A stretch of DNA of 64,000 nt, taken from assembly GCA_012727425.1 (NCBI GenBank), contig JAAYHQ010000030.1, positions 1 to 64,000 on the forward strand. The letters run 5' to 3'. A program made the position numbers and the translations under genes. Shown in pieces: positions 24,763 to 32,207 of this stretch. Each line of letters opens with the position of its first letter. Position 1 is the first letter of the stretch. The notes below the pieces were generated by a model. It searched no databases and was not told the origin of the DNA. It saw nothing but the letters and a program-made list of their open reading frames with translations. This DNA is from Bacillota bacterium (lineage in GTDB: Bacteria; Bacillota; UBA4882; UBA10575).

Positions 24763-24865
24763 CCTTTTTTTCGCTCCGCTATTCTTTTTTTTTCCCCCCT
24801 TGGCCGCTTTTACGCCAAATAAATAATCGAACCGTCCTTTTTCGTCCATTTCGAAACAAGCCGCT

Positions 24866-26092
24866 TTAACAACTACTGCCCGCCAGGTAGCCGGTGGAAA
24901 AGGCAATCTGGAGGTTAAACCCGCCGGTATAGGCATTGACATCAATCACTTCCCCCGCAAAATAAAGGCCTTTGACCAGCTTCGACTCCATGGTCGCCGG
25001 ATTGATCTCTCTAACCGCGACCCCGCCGGCGGTCACGATCGCCTCTGTAAGCGGCCGTAAACCGGTAATCTCCACTTCTAAACCCTTAAGGATCGCGCCC
25101 AACCGCTCCCGTTCGGCTCTGGTGATCTGGTTGACCGGTTTCTCGGGCGGGATCGCCGCCAGCGAAACAATAACCGGAATCAATGCCCGCGGCAGAAGAT
25201 CGCCAAGGGCATTGCGGAAAATTTTCCGGGCGTACTTGGCAAAATCCCGTTGGAGCCGTAAATCCAACTGTTCGGGCGTGAGCGCCGGTTTCAAATCGAT
25301 GACCAGACGGTAAGCGGTGTTGGCTTCCAAATGGGTACTGGCCGAAAGCACAATCGGCCCGGAGACTCCGAAATGGGTAAATAGCATCTCGCCAAAGTCG
25401 GTGTAGACGGCCTTTCCGGCTTTGGTTAAAACCTTGATCGCTACGTTTTTCAGGGCAAGGCCCGCGACCTCCCGGACCCAGGGCGTGGCGGCTTCCAGCG
25501 GCACCAGAGCCGGTTTCAACGGGGTAATGGTATGACCCAAAGCCGCGGCCAACCGGTAACCGTCCCCGGTCGAACCGGTTTGGGGGTAGGAACAGCCACC
25601 GGTGGCAATCACGACACTTCCGGCGGCCAAAAACTCTCCGCTGTCAAGCTTCACACCACAGACCCGTCCTGTTTCCGCCACGACCGCCACCGCCACCCCG
25701 CCGGTCTTGATCCGGACACCGGAATGGGCTAAAAACCGCTCCAACGCCGCCACCACATCGCCGGCCCGGTCGGACGCCGGAAAAACCCGGCCGCCCCGTT
25801 CCACCTTGGTGGGCAGCCCCCATTCCTGGAAAAAGGCGAGCAGATCCCGGTTGCTAAACCGGTGAAAAGCACTGTATAAAAACTTTCCGTTCACCGGAAT
25901 GTTGGCGATCAACCCTTCCCGGTCGGTGATGTTGGTCAGGTTACACCGGCCCTTGCCGGTGATGAGGAGTTTGCGCCCCAGCCGCTTATTTTTCTCCACT
26001 AAAACCACGGTGCGGCCCCGGCGGCCGGCCGTCCCCGCCGCCATCATTCCCGCCGGTCCACCCCCGATCACTACCACCCGATCCGTCGCCAT
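24866..26092 (-). CDS. BaiN/HI0933-family NAD(P)/FAD-dependent oxidoreductase
   Basis: A 408-aa flavoprotein with an N-terminal dinucleotide-binding motif VVVIGGGPAGMMAAGTAGRRG, the family hallmark LGRKLLITGKGRCNLTN, a central GGCSYPQTGSTGDGYRLA and a C-terminal FAD site GLYFAGEVIDVNAYTGGFNLQIAFSTGYLAG. This HI0933-like family includes BaiN; most members have no assigned substrate. ATG 26092 is used; the extra eight residues in the track contain the GGGGAGG ribosome site. Single gene, not in an obvious operon. Confidence 0.85.
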   Translation of the reverse strand: MATDRVVVIGGGPAGMMAAGTAGRRGRTVVLVEKNKRLGRKLLITGKGRCNLTNITDREGLIANIPVNGKFLYSAFHRFSNRDLLAFFQEWGLPTKVERGGRVFPASDRAGDVVAALERFLAHSGVRIKTGGVAVAVVAETGRVCGVKLDSGEFLAAGSVVIATGGCSYPQTGSTGDGYRLAAALGHTITPLKPALVPLEAATPWVREVAGLALKNVAIKVLTKAGKAVYTDFGEMLFTHFGVSGPIVLSASTHLEANTAYRLVIDLKPALTPEQLDLRLQRDFAKYARKIFRNALGDLLPRALIPVIVSLAAIPPEKPVNQITRAERERLGAILKGLEVEITGLRPLTEAIVTAGGVAVREINPATMESKLVKGLYFAGEVIDVNAYTGGFNLQIAFSTGYLAGSSC

Positions 26093-26194
26093 CCCGCTTC
26101 CGCCTCCCCGATGCAAAGTATAATCACCGCTGTGCGCACCAATTGCTTTTACATTTTTGCCACCATTATGGCGGAAAAAACAAGAACCGAATCT

Positions 26195-26222
26195 AAAAAA
26201 AAAAGCGCCACCTTGTGGTGGC
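26195..26222 (-). terminator. intrinsic terminator downstream of mtaD
   Basis: GCCACC and GGTGGC pair around ACAA, followed on the minus strand by GC and ten T residues. It is about 300 nt after the mtaD stop, leaving a long 3' untranslated region that contains a degenerate repeat. Confidence 0.8.
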
Positions 26223-26264
26223 TAACCAATTACAACCTTTAGACTTTAGAGTTACTTAAAGTTA

Positions 26265-26400
26265 CCGGAAAAGATTCACCTACCCCGACTGCCGGCGTGG
26301 TCAGAGGCAGGGCGAGCTTCACCCCTCCGCTGGCGCCTGGCGTCGGAATGACGCTCTGCAAACTCTCTGCCCCCACTAGCGGGTATACAAAGAGTTTGTA
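26265..26400 (-). repeat. degenerate dispersed repeat and nested inverted repeats in the 26.1-26.5 kb gap
   Basis: Read on the minus strand the gap contains GTCATTCCGACGCC followed about 80 nt later by GAATCTTTT, the skeleton of the widespread GTCATTCTGAGCG...GAATCT intergenic repeat type. Next to it CAAACTCT (26349-26356) and AGAGTTTG (about 26391-26398) form an 8-bp inverted repeat enclosing CCCACTAGCGGG. No coding signal is seen; the 82-aa plus-strand ORF crossing it lacks a ribosome site. Confidence 0.4.
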
Positions 26401-26527
26401 CTTAAATAATAACAGATTAGCATCGATCCCGCAATTTAGTTTTCTACCCGAAATAAGGATTTATAGCGTGATTCTTCCTCTTATGTCGTTTTTACCCCGT
26501 TTTCCTCTGTTTTTCGCCCGTCTTGCC

Positions 26528-27838
26528 TTAATTTCCCGTTTGTAGCTGGGCTAATCTCTTGGCGCGCGCGGCCGCCGCCCGGCGGATCTCCTCCTCATCC
26601 CCGGCAAGCACGCGTCCCTCTTTCACCAGCCATTTGCCGTTAACCATCACGGCCGCAACATCACTCCCCCGTGCCGTATAGACCATGAGCGAAACCGGAT
26701 TGAAGCAAGGTGTTAAATGGCTCCGCTCCAGATCAATCATGATCAGATCCGCCTTCTTGCCCGGCTCCAAGCTGCCAATCTGGTCGCCCAAACCCAAGGC
26801 GCGGGCCCCGTTAATCGTCGCCATCTTTAAAGCCGTCTCCGCTGGTAAAACCGTGGGGTCGTTGTTGACGACCTTATGCAAGAGCGAAGCGGTCCGCATC
26901 TCGGTGAACATATCAAGCCGGTTATTACTGGCCGCACCGTCGGTGCCGAGACTGACCAGCACACCGGCCTCCTGCAATTGGGCCACCGGTGCGATGCCAC
27001 TGGCCAGTTTCAAGTTGCTGGAGGGGTTGTGGGCCACCGCCACTTTTTGTTTGGCCAGATAAGAGATCTCCCCTTCATCCAGCCACACCCCATGGGCCAT
27101 TAAGACCGGACGGGAAAAAAGCCCTTGGTCCGCCAGGTAGGCGATGGGGCGCTTCCCGTAGTTCTTCCCAATCTCCTCCAGCTCGTCGCGGGTCTCCGCC
27201 ACATGAATATGGAGGGACATCTGGTAATGCTTGGCGGCGGTGACAATCTGCCGGAGGGCCGCCGGTGATAAAGTATAGGGGGCATGGGGTCCCAACATGG
27301 CCGTAATGCGCCCGTCGGCCTTCCCTTTCCACTTCTTCGCTTGTTCAACCGCCTCTTCCAGTTTGGTTTCGACCTCATCGTCGGAGCCAAGAATCCCGCG
27401 GGATAACACGGCCCGGATCCCCGATACGGCCACCGCTTCTGCCACTTCATCCATGAAAAAATACTGGTCGGCAAAGGTGGTCGTCCCCGAGCAAAGCATC
27501 TCATTGATGGCCAGTCTGGTTCCGTAATAAACATCTTCGGCGGTTAAATTTGCTTCCAACGGCCAAATTTTCTCCTGTAGCCAGGTGTATAGGGGGTAGT
27601 CGTCCCCGAGACTCCGGAAAAGCACCATCGCCGCGTGGGTGTGGGTATTGACCAGTCCGGGCATGACCAGTTTCGTTCGGGCGTCCGTGACCACATCGGC
27701 ATCATCGGCCACTCCGTCGCGCCACGGACCAACTTCGGCAATTTTATCATCAACAATCTTCACATAGGCATCCTGGATCGGCTCGGCCCCTTCCGCCATG
27801 GTCAACAACCATTGACAGTGAATAACCTCCGCTGGCAT
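26528..27838 (-). CDS. mtaD: 5-methylthioadenosine/S-adenosylhomocysteine deaminase
   Basis: A 436-aa amidohydrolase that deaminates MTA and SAH to their inosyl forms. Metal-ligand motifs are PGLVNTHTHAAM, HIHVAETRDE, AHGVWLD and LGTDGAASNNRLDMF. The length and MMPAE...NTHTH arrangement match MtaD rather than guanine deaminase or atrazine hydrolases. ATG 27838 has AAGGAG 8 nt upstream (a GTG at 27841 is possible). It is downstream of ahcY, 29 nt apart, forming a SAH-processing pair. Confidence 0.88.
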   Translation of the reverse strand: MPAEVIHCQWLLTMAEGAEPIQDAYVKIVDDKIAEVGPWRDGVADDADVVTDARTKLVMPGLVNTHTHAAMVLFRSLGDDYPLYTWLQEKIWPLEANLTAEDVYYGTRLAINEMLCSGTTTFADQYFFMDEVAEAVAVSGIRAVLSRGILGSDDEVETKLEEAVEQAKKWKGKADGRITAMLGPHAPYTLSPAALRQIVTAAKHYQMSLHIHVAETRDELEEIGKNYGKRPIAYLADQGLFSRPVLMAHGVWLDEGEISYLAKQKVAVAHNPSSNLKLASGIAPVAQLQEAGVLVSLGTDGAASNNRLDMFTEMRTASLLHKVVNNDPTVLPAETALKMATINGARALGLGDQIGSLEPGKKADLIMIDLERSHLTPCFNPVSLMVYTARGSDVAAVMVNGKWLVKEGRVLAGDEEEIRRAAAARAKRLAQLQTGN

Positions 27839-27867
27839 CACGCCATCTCCTTTCTTCCTACCTTACT

Positions 27868-29118
27868 TCACCAGCTGTTAAGGTACCTTTTCTGCTCGTC
27901 GGTTAAAGTATCGATCCTTACCCCATAGGCTTCCAAAGCCAACTGGGCTACCAAGTAATCAATTTTCTGCGGAACGTTATAAACTCCTGCCGCCAGTCCG
28001 CCTTCTTTCTCCGCCTCGATCAGATGCAGCAAAGACAAGATCTGCAGGGCAAATGAGAGGTCCATGATTTCGGCGGGGTGGCCGTCGCCGGCCGCCAGGT
28101 TGACCAGGCGCCCTTCAGCCAGCAAATACAAGCAGCGCCCGTCTTTGAGATGATAAGCGGTAATATTGGTCCGGGCTTCGGTGACCGCCGTGGCCATTGC
28201 CGCCAGGTCCTTTTTGTTTATTTCCACGTCAAAATGGCCGGCATTCGCCAGCATCGCTCCGTCCTTCATCAGCGCAAAATGGGGCCCGGCAAAAACATCT
28301 TTACACCCGGTCACCGCGATAAACAGATCGCCGATCCGCGCCGCTTCCAAGGCCGGCATCACTGTAAAGCCGTCCATCAACGCTTCCAGTGCTTTGACCG
28401 GATCGACCTCGCAGACCACAACCCGGGCGCCCAACCCTTTCGCCCGGAGGGCAACCCCCCGTCCACACCAACCATAACCCGCCACCACCACGGTTTTTCC
28501 GGCCACCACCAGATTGGTAGTGCGCATGATCCCGTCCCAGGTTGACTGGCCGGTACCATAGCGGTTATCAAAGAGGTGTTTGCAGAGGGCGTCATTGACC
28601 GCGATCATGGGGAAAGCCAACTGGTTTTGCGCGGCCATGGCCCGGAGGCGGAGGACCCCGGTGGTCGTCTCTTCACAGCCGCCTTTAACCAACGGCAGCA
28701 GGTCCCGTTCTTTTGTATGCAAGAGATTCACCAGGTCGCCGCCATCATCAATGATATACTCCGGCTTGTGGTGTAGAGTTGCGGCTAAGTGCGCAAAATA
28801 CTCTTCCTCCGTCGCCCCGTGCCAGGCAAAAACGGAGATCCCCCTGCCCGCCAAAGCCGCCGCCACATCATCCTGGGTTGACAACGGGTTACTGCCCGTA
28901 ACGGCCAGGTCGGCCCCTAATGCTTTTAGGGTCAGAGCCAAATAGGCCGTTTTGGCCTCCAGATGGACCGAGACCGCCACCCGGCGGCCCGCCAAAGGCT
29001 GAGCCGCCGCGTATTTTTCCCGAATCCGGTTTAAAATTGGCATATGTTTGCTGACCCATTCAATCTTCCGGTCCCCGGCCGCCGCCAGGTTTGGGTCACG
29101 GATCTGACTGGTTACCAT
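27868..29118 (-). CDS. ahcY: adenosylhomocysteinase
   Basis: A 416-aa NAD-dependent SAH hydrolase that splits SAH into adenosine and homocysteine. Motifs include VSVHLEAKTAYLALTLKALGA, FDNRYGTGQSTWDGIMRTTN, the NAD loop VVVAGYGWCGRGVALRAKGLGARVVVCEVDP and NAGHFDVEI. It lacks the 40-residue insertion of many bacterial AhcYs, as in archaeal and Thermotoga enzymes. ATG 29118 with AAGGAG 7 nt upstream is used; the 15 extra residues of the track cover the ribosome site. Just upstream lies a possible 7-codon coupled ORF. Confidence 0.93.
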   Translation of the reverse strand: MVTSQIRDPNLAAAGDRKIEWVSKHMPILNRIREKYAAAQPLAGRRVAVSVHLEAKTAYLALTLKALGADLAVTGSNPLSTQDDVAAALAGRGISVFAWHGATEEEYFAHLAATLHHKPEYIIDDGGDLVNLLHTKERDLLPLVKGGCEETTTGVLRLRAMAAQNQLAFPMIAVNDALCKHLFDNRYGTGQSTWDGIMRTTNLVVAGKTVVVAGYGWCGRGVALRAKGLGARVVVCEVDPVKALEALMDGFTVMPALEAARIGDLFIAVTGCKDVFAGPHFALMKDGAMLANAGHFDVEINKKDLAAMATAVTEARTNITAYHLKDGRCLYLLAEGRLVNLAAGDGHPAEIMDLSFALQILSLLHLIEAEKEGGLAAGVYNVPQKIDYLVAQLALEAYGVRIDTLTDEQKRYLNSW

Positions 29119-29141
29119 CAGATCACTCCTTCCCAAGTCAT
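29118..29141 (-). other. possible 7-codon leader ORF coupled to ahcY
   Basis: ATG at 29141 follows AAGGAG by 7 nt and encodes MTWEGVI, ending at a TGA that overlaps the ahcY start as TGATG. The ahcY ribosome site lies inside it. This could give translational coupling, or be chance. Confidence 0.25.
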
Positions 29142-29333
29142 TCGTTTGCTCCTTAATCACCACATTATATTATAAAACGGTCAAAATGAAAAGGAACGCG
29201 GAGAAAAAGTCAATCAAGAAAAAAACTATCAACTTTTCACACCAATGCTACGATTAAATAAATAGCCGTCCAGGCTGGCCCTCGCCCGTGCCGGCTCCCG
29301 GCAATGTCTACAGTCGATAACGGTGGTGATCAA

Positions 29334-29663
29334 GTGTCCTTTGGAGCAAGACTGCGCGCTTTACGCGAAGAACAAGGCTTATACCAGAAGGATCTCGCGG
29401 AAAAACTAGGCCTCTCCCAAAAAACAATCAGCAATTACGAGAATAACGAAAGGTTCCCCGACCAAAAAACGCTCCATAAGATTGCTGATTTCTTCAACGT
29501 GTCTATCGACTTCCTCCTTGACCGGACCGATATCCGGAGCCCCATCGCGATCGTGGCCGCCCACCGCAGCGACGATCCGATCCTGGATTTACCGGAAAAC
29601 GCCCGCCAATCGGTGCTCAGTTTCATCAAAATGGTCAAAGAAGAGTTGGGTATCAAAGACTGA
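29334..29663 (+). CDS. XRE-family HTH transcriptional regulator
   Basis: A 109-aa regulator with a lambda-repressor-like HTH (FGARLRALREEQGLYQKDLAEKLGLSQKTISNYENNERFPDQKTLHKIADFFNVSIDFLL) and a short C-terminal tail (SDDPILDLPENARQSVLSFIKMVKEEL). GTG 29334 has GGTGGTGA just upstream and gives the usual start MSFGARLR; ATG 29304 is possible but lacks a ribosome site. Followed after 48 nt by an ImmA/IrrE-like gene, an arrangement known from ICEBs1-type elements and stress regulators in which the peptidase clears the repressor. Confidence 0.88.
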   Translation: MSFGARLRALREEQGLYQKDLAEKLGLSQKTISNYENNERFPDQKTLHKIADFFNVSIDFLLDRTDIRSPIAIVAAHRSDDPILDLPENARQSVLSFIKMVKEELGIKD

Positions 29664-29711
29664 CCGGTCTTCCCGTACGAAGCATGGCGCCAAAAAAGTG
29701 GAGGGTTACCG

Positions 29712-30149
29712 TTGCCAAACGAATTAATCGCTCTGGCCGAAGAGCACAAGATTACGTTGAAGTTTTGGGATTTCGAACCCCCCGTGGAAGCCATTTATTT
29801 TTACTATCCGGGTAAAAACCCGGTGATCGGCCTGGACTACCGGTTAACAAAGGATATCAGGCATTTCCGTTGTGTCCTGGCGGAAGAACTCGGGCATTTT
29901 TTCACCACCCGGGAAGCGGGTACCGTCATTCATTATCATCGCCGGAACCGGATTGGGATTTACCGCGAGGAGTACCAGGCCATGGTCTGGGCCGTTAACC
30001 ACCTCATCCCGGACCACGAATTGGAGCGGGCATATAAGCTTATGCCGCCATGGGAGCTAAAAGACTTCTTCCAGGTCGACCCGGAGTTTATGGCCTTTAA
30101 ATTAAGACTCGCCAAAGACAAACTCTTCAATGCCCTCAAAACGACCTAA
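29712..30149 (+). CDS. ImmA/IrrE-family metallopeptidase-like protein
   Basis: A 145-aa protein of the ImmA/IrrE (DUF955) family. The zinc motif reads CVLAEELGHFFTT: the usual HExxH appears as EELGH, with glutamate in place of the first histidine, a variant common in ImmA proteins of Bacillota mobile elements, so activity needs testing. The downstream HHEYQA-like helix is present as YREEYQAMVWAVNHLI. TTG 29712 follows GGAGGG by 6 nt. Its stop overlaps the convergent mtnA stop by 4 nt. No other mobile-element genes are visible around it. Confidence 0.8.
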   Translation: MPNELIALAEEHKITLKFWDFEPPVEAIYFYYPGKNPVIGLDYRLTKDIRHFRCVLAEELGHFFTTREAGTVIHYHRRNRIGIYREEYQAMVWAVNHLIPDHELERAYKLMPPWELKDFFQVDPEFMAFKLRLAKDKLFNALKTT

Positions 30150-31186
30150 TCCGTATCCTCCAGTTTAATCTTCCCCCCTTGGCTCCGAAAAACCCCTTTC
30201 TCCGTAATCCACGCCCGTACGAAGCGGGCCGGTGTCACATCAAAGGCGGGATTGTAGACCGTCACCCCTTCCGGGGCGATTTGTTGACCGCGCAACCTGG
30301 TCACCTCTTCGGCGGCCCGTTCCTCAATGGGAATCTGTTTTCCGTCGGGGAGGGAAAAATCAAAGGTGGACATCGGTGCCGCCACATAAAACGGAATACC
30401 GTGGGCTTGGGCCAAAACCGCCAGCGTATAGGTGCCGATCTTGTTGGCCACGTCCCCGTTGGCGGCAATCCGGTCCGCGCCGGTCAGGACGGCCTGGACC
30501 TTCCCCTGTTGCATGAGATAGCCCGCCATATTGTCGGTGATCAAAGTAACCGGAATTCCGTCCTTCATCAGCTCCCACGTGGTCAACCTTGCCCCTTGTA
30601 GGAGCGGCCTGGTCTCACAGGCCACCACCTTGAGGTACTTCCCCTCATCCACCGCCGCCCGGATAACGGCCAACGCCGTCCCGTGGGCGACCGTAGCCAA
30701 AGCACCCGCGTTACAGATGGTCAAAACGGTCATCCCGTCAGTCAACAGTGCCGCACCATGGGCCCCAAGACGGCGGTTGGTCTCGATGTCTTCCTGGTAG
30801 AGCCGGAGCGCTTCGGCTTCCAACGCCGCCGCCACCACAGCCGGGGAGTCCTGCCGGTGGACGGTCACGACCTGTTCCATCCGGCCCAAGGCCCAGAACA
30901 GATTGACCGCCGTGGGGCGTGTGCCGGCCAGTTCCGCAAAGACCGCCTCCAGCCCGGCAAAAAAATCCTTCTCCTGCCGAAGGAGCTCATACGCGCCCAA
31001 CACCACCCCAAAGGCCCCGGCGACACCGATGGCCGGGGCTCCCCGCACCGCCAACCGCCGGATCGCATCGGCAACCGCCCGGTAATCCTTACAGACCAAA
31101 TAAACCTCTTTCTCCGGGAGCTGCGTCTGGTCCAGCAAGACCAGGGACCGCGCTTCCCACCGTAGCGTTGAAAACGTCTGGGCCAA
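30146..31186 (-). CDS. mtnA: S-methyl-5-thioribose-1-phosphate isomerase
   Basis: A 346-aa MtnA converting methylthioribose-1-phosphate to methylthioribulose-1-phosphate in methionine salvage. Family motifs: VRGAPAIGVAGAFG, TICNAGALATVAHGTALAVIRAA, ETRPLLQGARLTTWEL, VLTGADRIAANGDVANKIGTYTLAVLA and the C-terminal AFDVTPARFVRAWITEKGV. TTG 31186 follows GGAGG by 7 nt and overlaps the end of mtnP, so mtnP-mtnA are coupled. Downstream salvage genes (mtnB, mtnK, mtnW) are not in the window; the product may enter a different shunt. Confidence 0.94.
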   Translation of the reverse strand: MAQTFSTLRWEARSLVLLDQTQLPEKEVYLVCKDYRAVADAIRRLAVRGAPAIGVAGAFGVVLGAYELLRQEKDFFAGLEAVFAELAGTRPTAVNLFWALGRMEQVVTVHRQDSPAVVAAALEAEALRLYQEDIETNRRLGAHGAALLTDGMTVLTICNAGALATVAHGTALAVIRAAVDEGKYLKVVACETRPLLQGARLTTWELMKDGIPVTLITDNMAGYLMQQGKVQAVLTGADRIAANGDVANKIGTYTLAVLAQAHGIPFYVAAPMSTFDFSLPDGKQIPIEERAAEEVTRLRGQQIAPEGVTVYNPAFDVTPARFVRAWITEKGVFRSQGGKIKLEDTD

Positions 31187-31188
31187 AG

Positions 31189-31986
31189 TTAATCCTCCTC
31201 AAAAAACCGGTCGACATTAGGAACAGCCTCGCGACAACGGCACTTCCGCTCCGGCGGCAGGGTTGTCAACACCCGCATCAAGAGCTGCTTCAAACGCGCG
31301 TTGTTCTCGGCCATCAGGGCAACCACTTCCTCGTGGGTCAATGGTCCGTCGGCGATTCCCGCCGCATAGTTGGTCACCAGCGAGACGGTGGCGTAACAGA
31401 TCCCGGCCTCCCGGGCCAAAACCACCTCCGGTACATTGGTCATCCCGACCAAATCCCCGCCTAGTTTGGCAAACATCCGGATCTCGGCTGGGGTCTCAAA
31501 CCGCGGTCCCTCGGTGCAGACGTAAACCCCATGGTCATGGGCTTTGTAGCCTAATTCGGCTGCGGCCTTGAGCGCGACGTCCCGGATCTCCGGACAATAG
31601 GGTTCCGTATAGTCAACATGAACCACTCCGGCGGGGCCCCCTTCAAAGAACGTGCTGGGCCGCCCTTTGGTAAAATCAAGGAATTGGTCGATCAGCACCA
31701 TCTCCCCCGGGCGCATCTCCGGATTTAAACTCCCCACGGCGGTCGTCGCCAAAATCCGCCGTACTCCCAGTTTCCGTAACCCCCAGATGTTCGCCCGGTA
31801 GTTAATCCGGTGCGGCGGTACGGTATGCCCCGCACCGTGCCGGGGCAGAAAGGCAACTTCGACACCGTTATACTCACCAACGGTCGGGCAAACCTCGCCA
31901 TAGGGCGTTTGGACCTTAACCTCCCTTGTCTTAGTTAGGATCGCCGGATCATACACTCCGGTTCCGCCAATAATGGCCACTTCCAT
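31189..31986 (-). CDS. mtnP: S-methyl-5'-thioadenosine phosphorylase
   Basis: A 265-aa purine nucleoside phosphorylase-fold enzyme producing adenine and methylthioribose-1-phosphate, the substrate of mtnA. Motifs: AIIGGTGVYD, PRHGAGHTVPPHRINYRANIWGLRKLG, EGPRFETPAEIRMFAKLGGDLVGMTNVPEVVLAREAGI. The NVPE with Asn/Asp pattern and a pair of C-terminal cysteines (KCRCRE) recall thermostable MTA phosphorylases with disulfide stabilisation. Some family members prefer methylthioinosine, which would fit the nearby MtaD deaminase. Confidence 0.9.
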   Translation of the reverse strand: MEVAIIGGTGVYDPAILTKTREVKVQTPYGEVCPTVGEYNGVEVAFLPRHGAGHTVPPHRINYRANIWGLRKLGVRRILATTAVGSLNPEMRPGEMVLIDQFLDFTKGRPSTFFEGGPAGVVHVDYTEPYCPEIRDVALKAAAELGYKAHDHGVYVCTEGPRFETPAEIRMFAKLGGDLVGMTNVPEVVLAREAGICYATVSLVTNYAAGIADGPLTHEEVVALMAENNARLKQLLMRVLTTLPPERKCRCREAVPNVDRFFEED

Positions 31987-32045
31987 CTTGATCGCTCCTT
32001 TCTCACTCTGCCTTTGCTTGTCTTGCGTGTTGTTCTACTTTAAAA

Positions 32046-32068
32046 GCCAAGGGTCTTTCACCTTTGGC
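32046..32068. repeat. hairpin in the mtnP leader
   Basis: GCCAA-G-GGT and ACC-T-TTGGC form a stem with a symmetrical mismatch around CTTTC. T-rich tracts follow on both strands (minus TTTTA, plus CCTTCTTTTTTT), so it may terminate in either direction. It lies 60-80 nt upstream of mtnP. Confidence 0.5.
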
Positions 32069-32149
32069 CCTTCTTTTTTTCGTCCCACCGCACAACTTGA
32101 CAAAAACCCCACAGGCCGATCATTCGGGTCCGGGCGGGGAGAATCCTGC

Positions 32150-32178
32150 AAAAAAAGAAAACCCATTGTTATGGGTTT
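32150..32178 (-). terminator. terminator of pgi
   Basis: AAACCCA and TGGGTTT pair around TAACAA, followed on the minus strand by TCTTTTTTT, 30 nt after the pgi stop. Confidence 0.8.
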
Positions 32179-32207
32179 CAGGAAGCACAGCAAGCTGGTC
32201 GGCGGTT

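Noticed and set aside
24127-24822. 231-aa plus-strand ORF opposite nrdR
   Set aside because: Antisense to a certain NrdR and crossing its promoter with NrdR boxes.
26297-26545. 82-aa plus-strand ORF in the 26.1-26.5 kb gap
   Set aside because: No ribosome site; covers a degenerate repeat and runs into the 3' end of mtaD.
29304-30149. XRE/ImmA pair as evidence of an integrated mobile element
   Set aside because: No integrase, relaxase, excisionase, tRNA target or flanking direct repeats seen; kept only as a regulatory pair.
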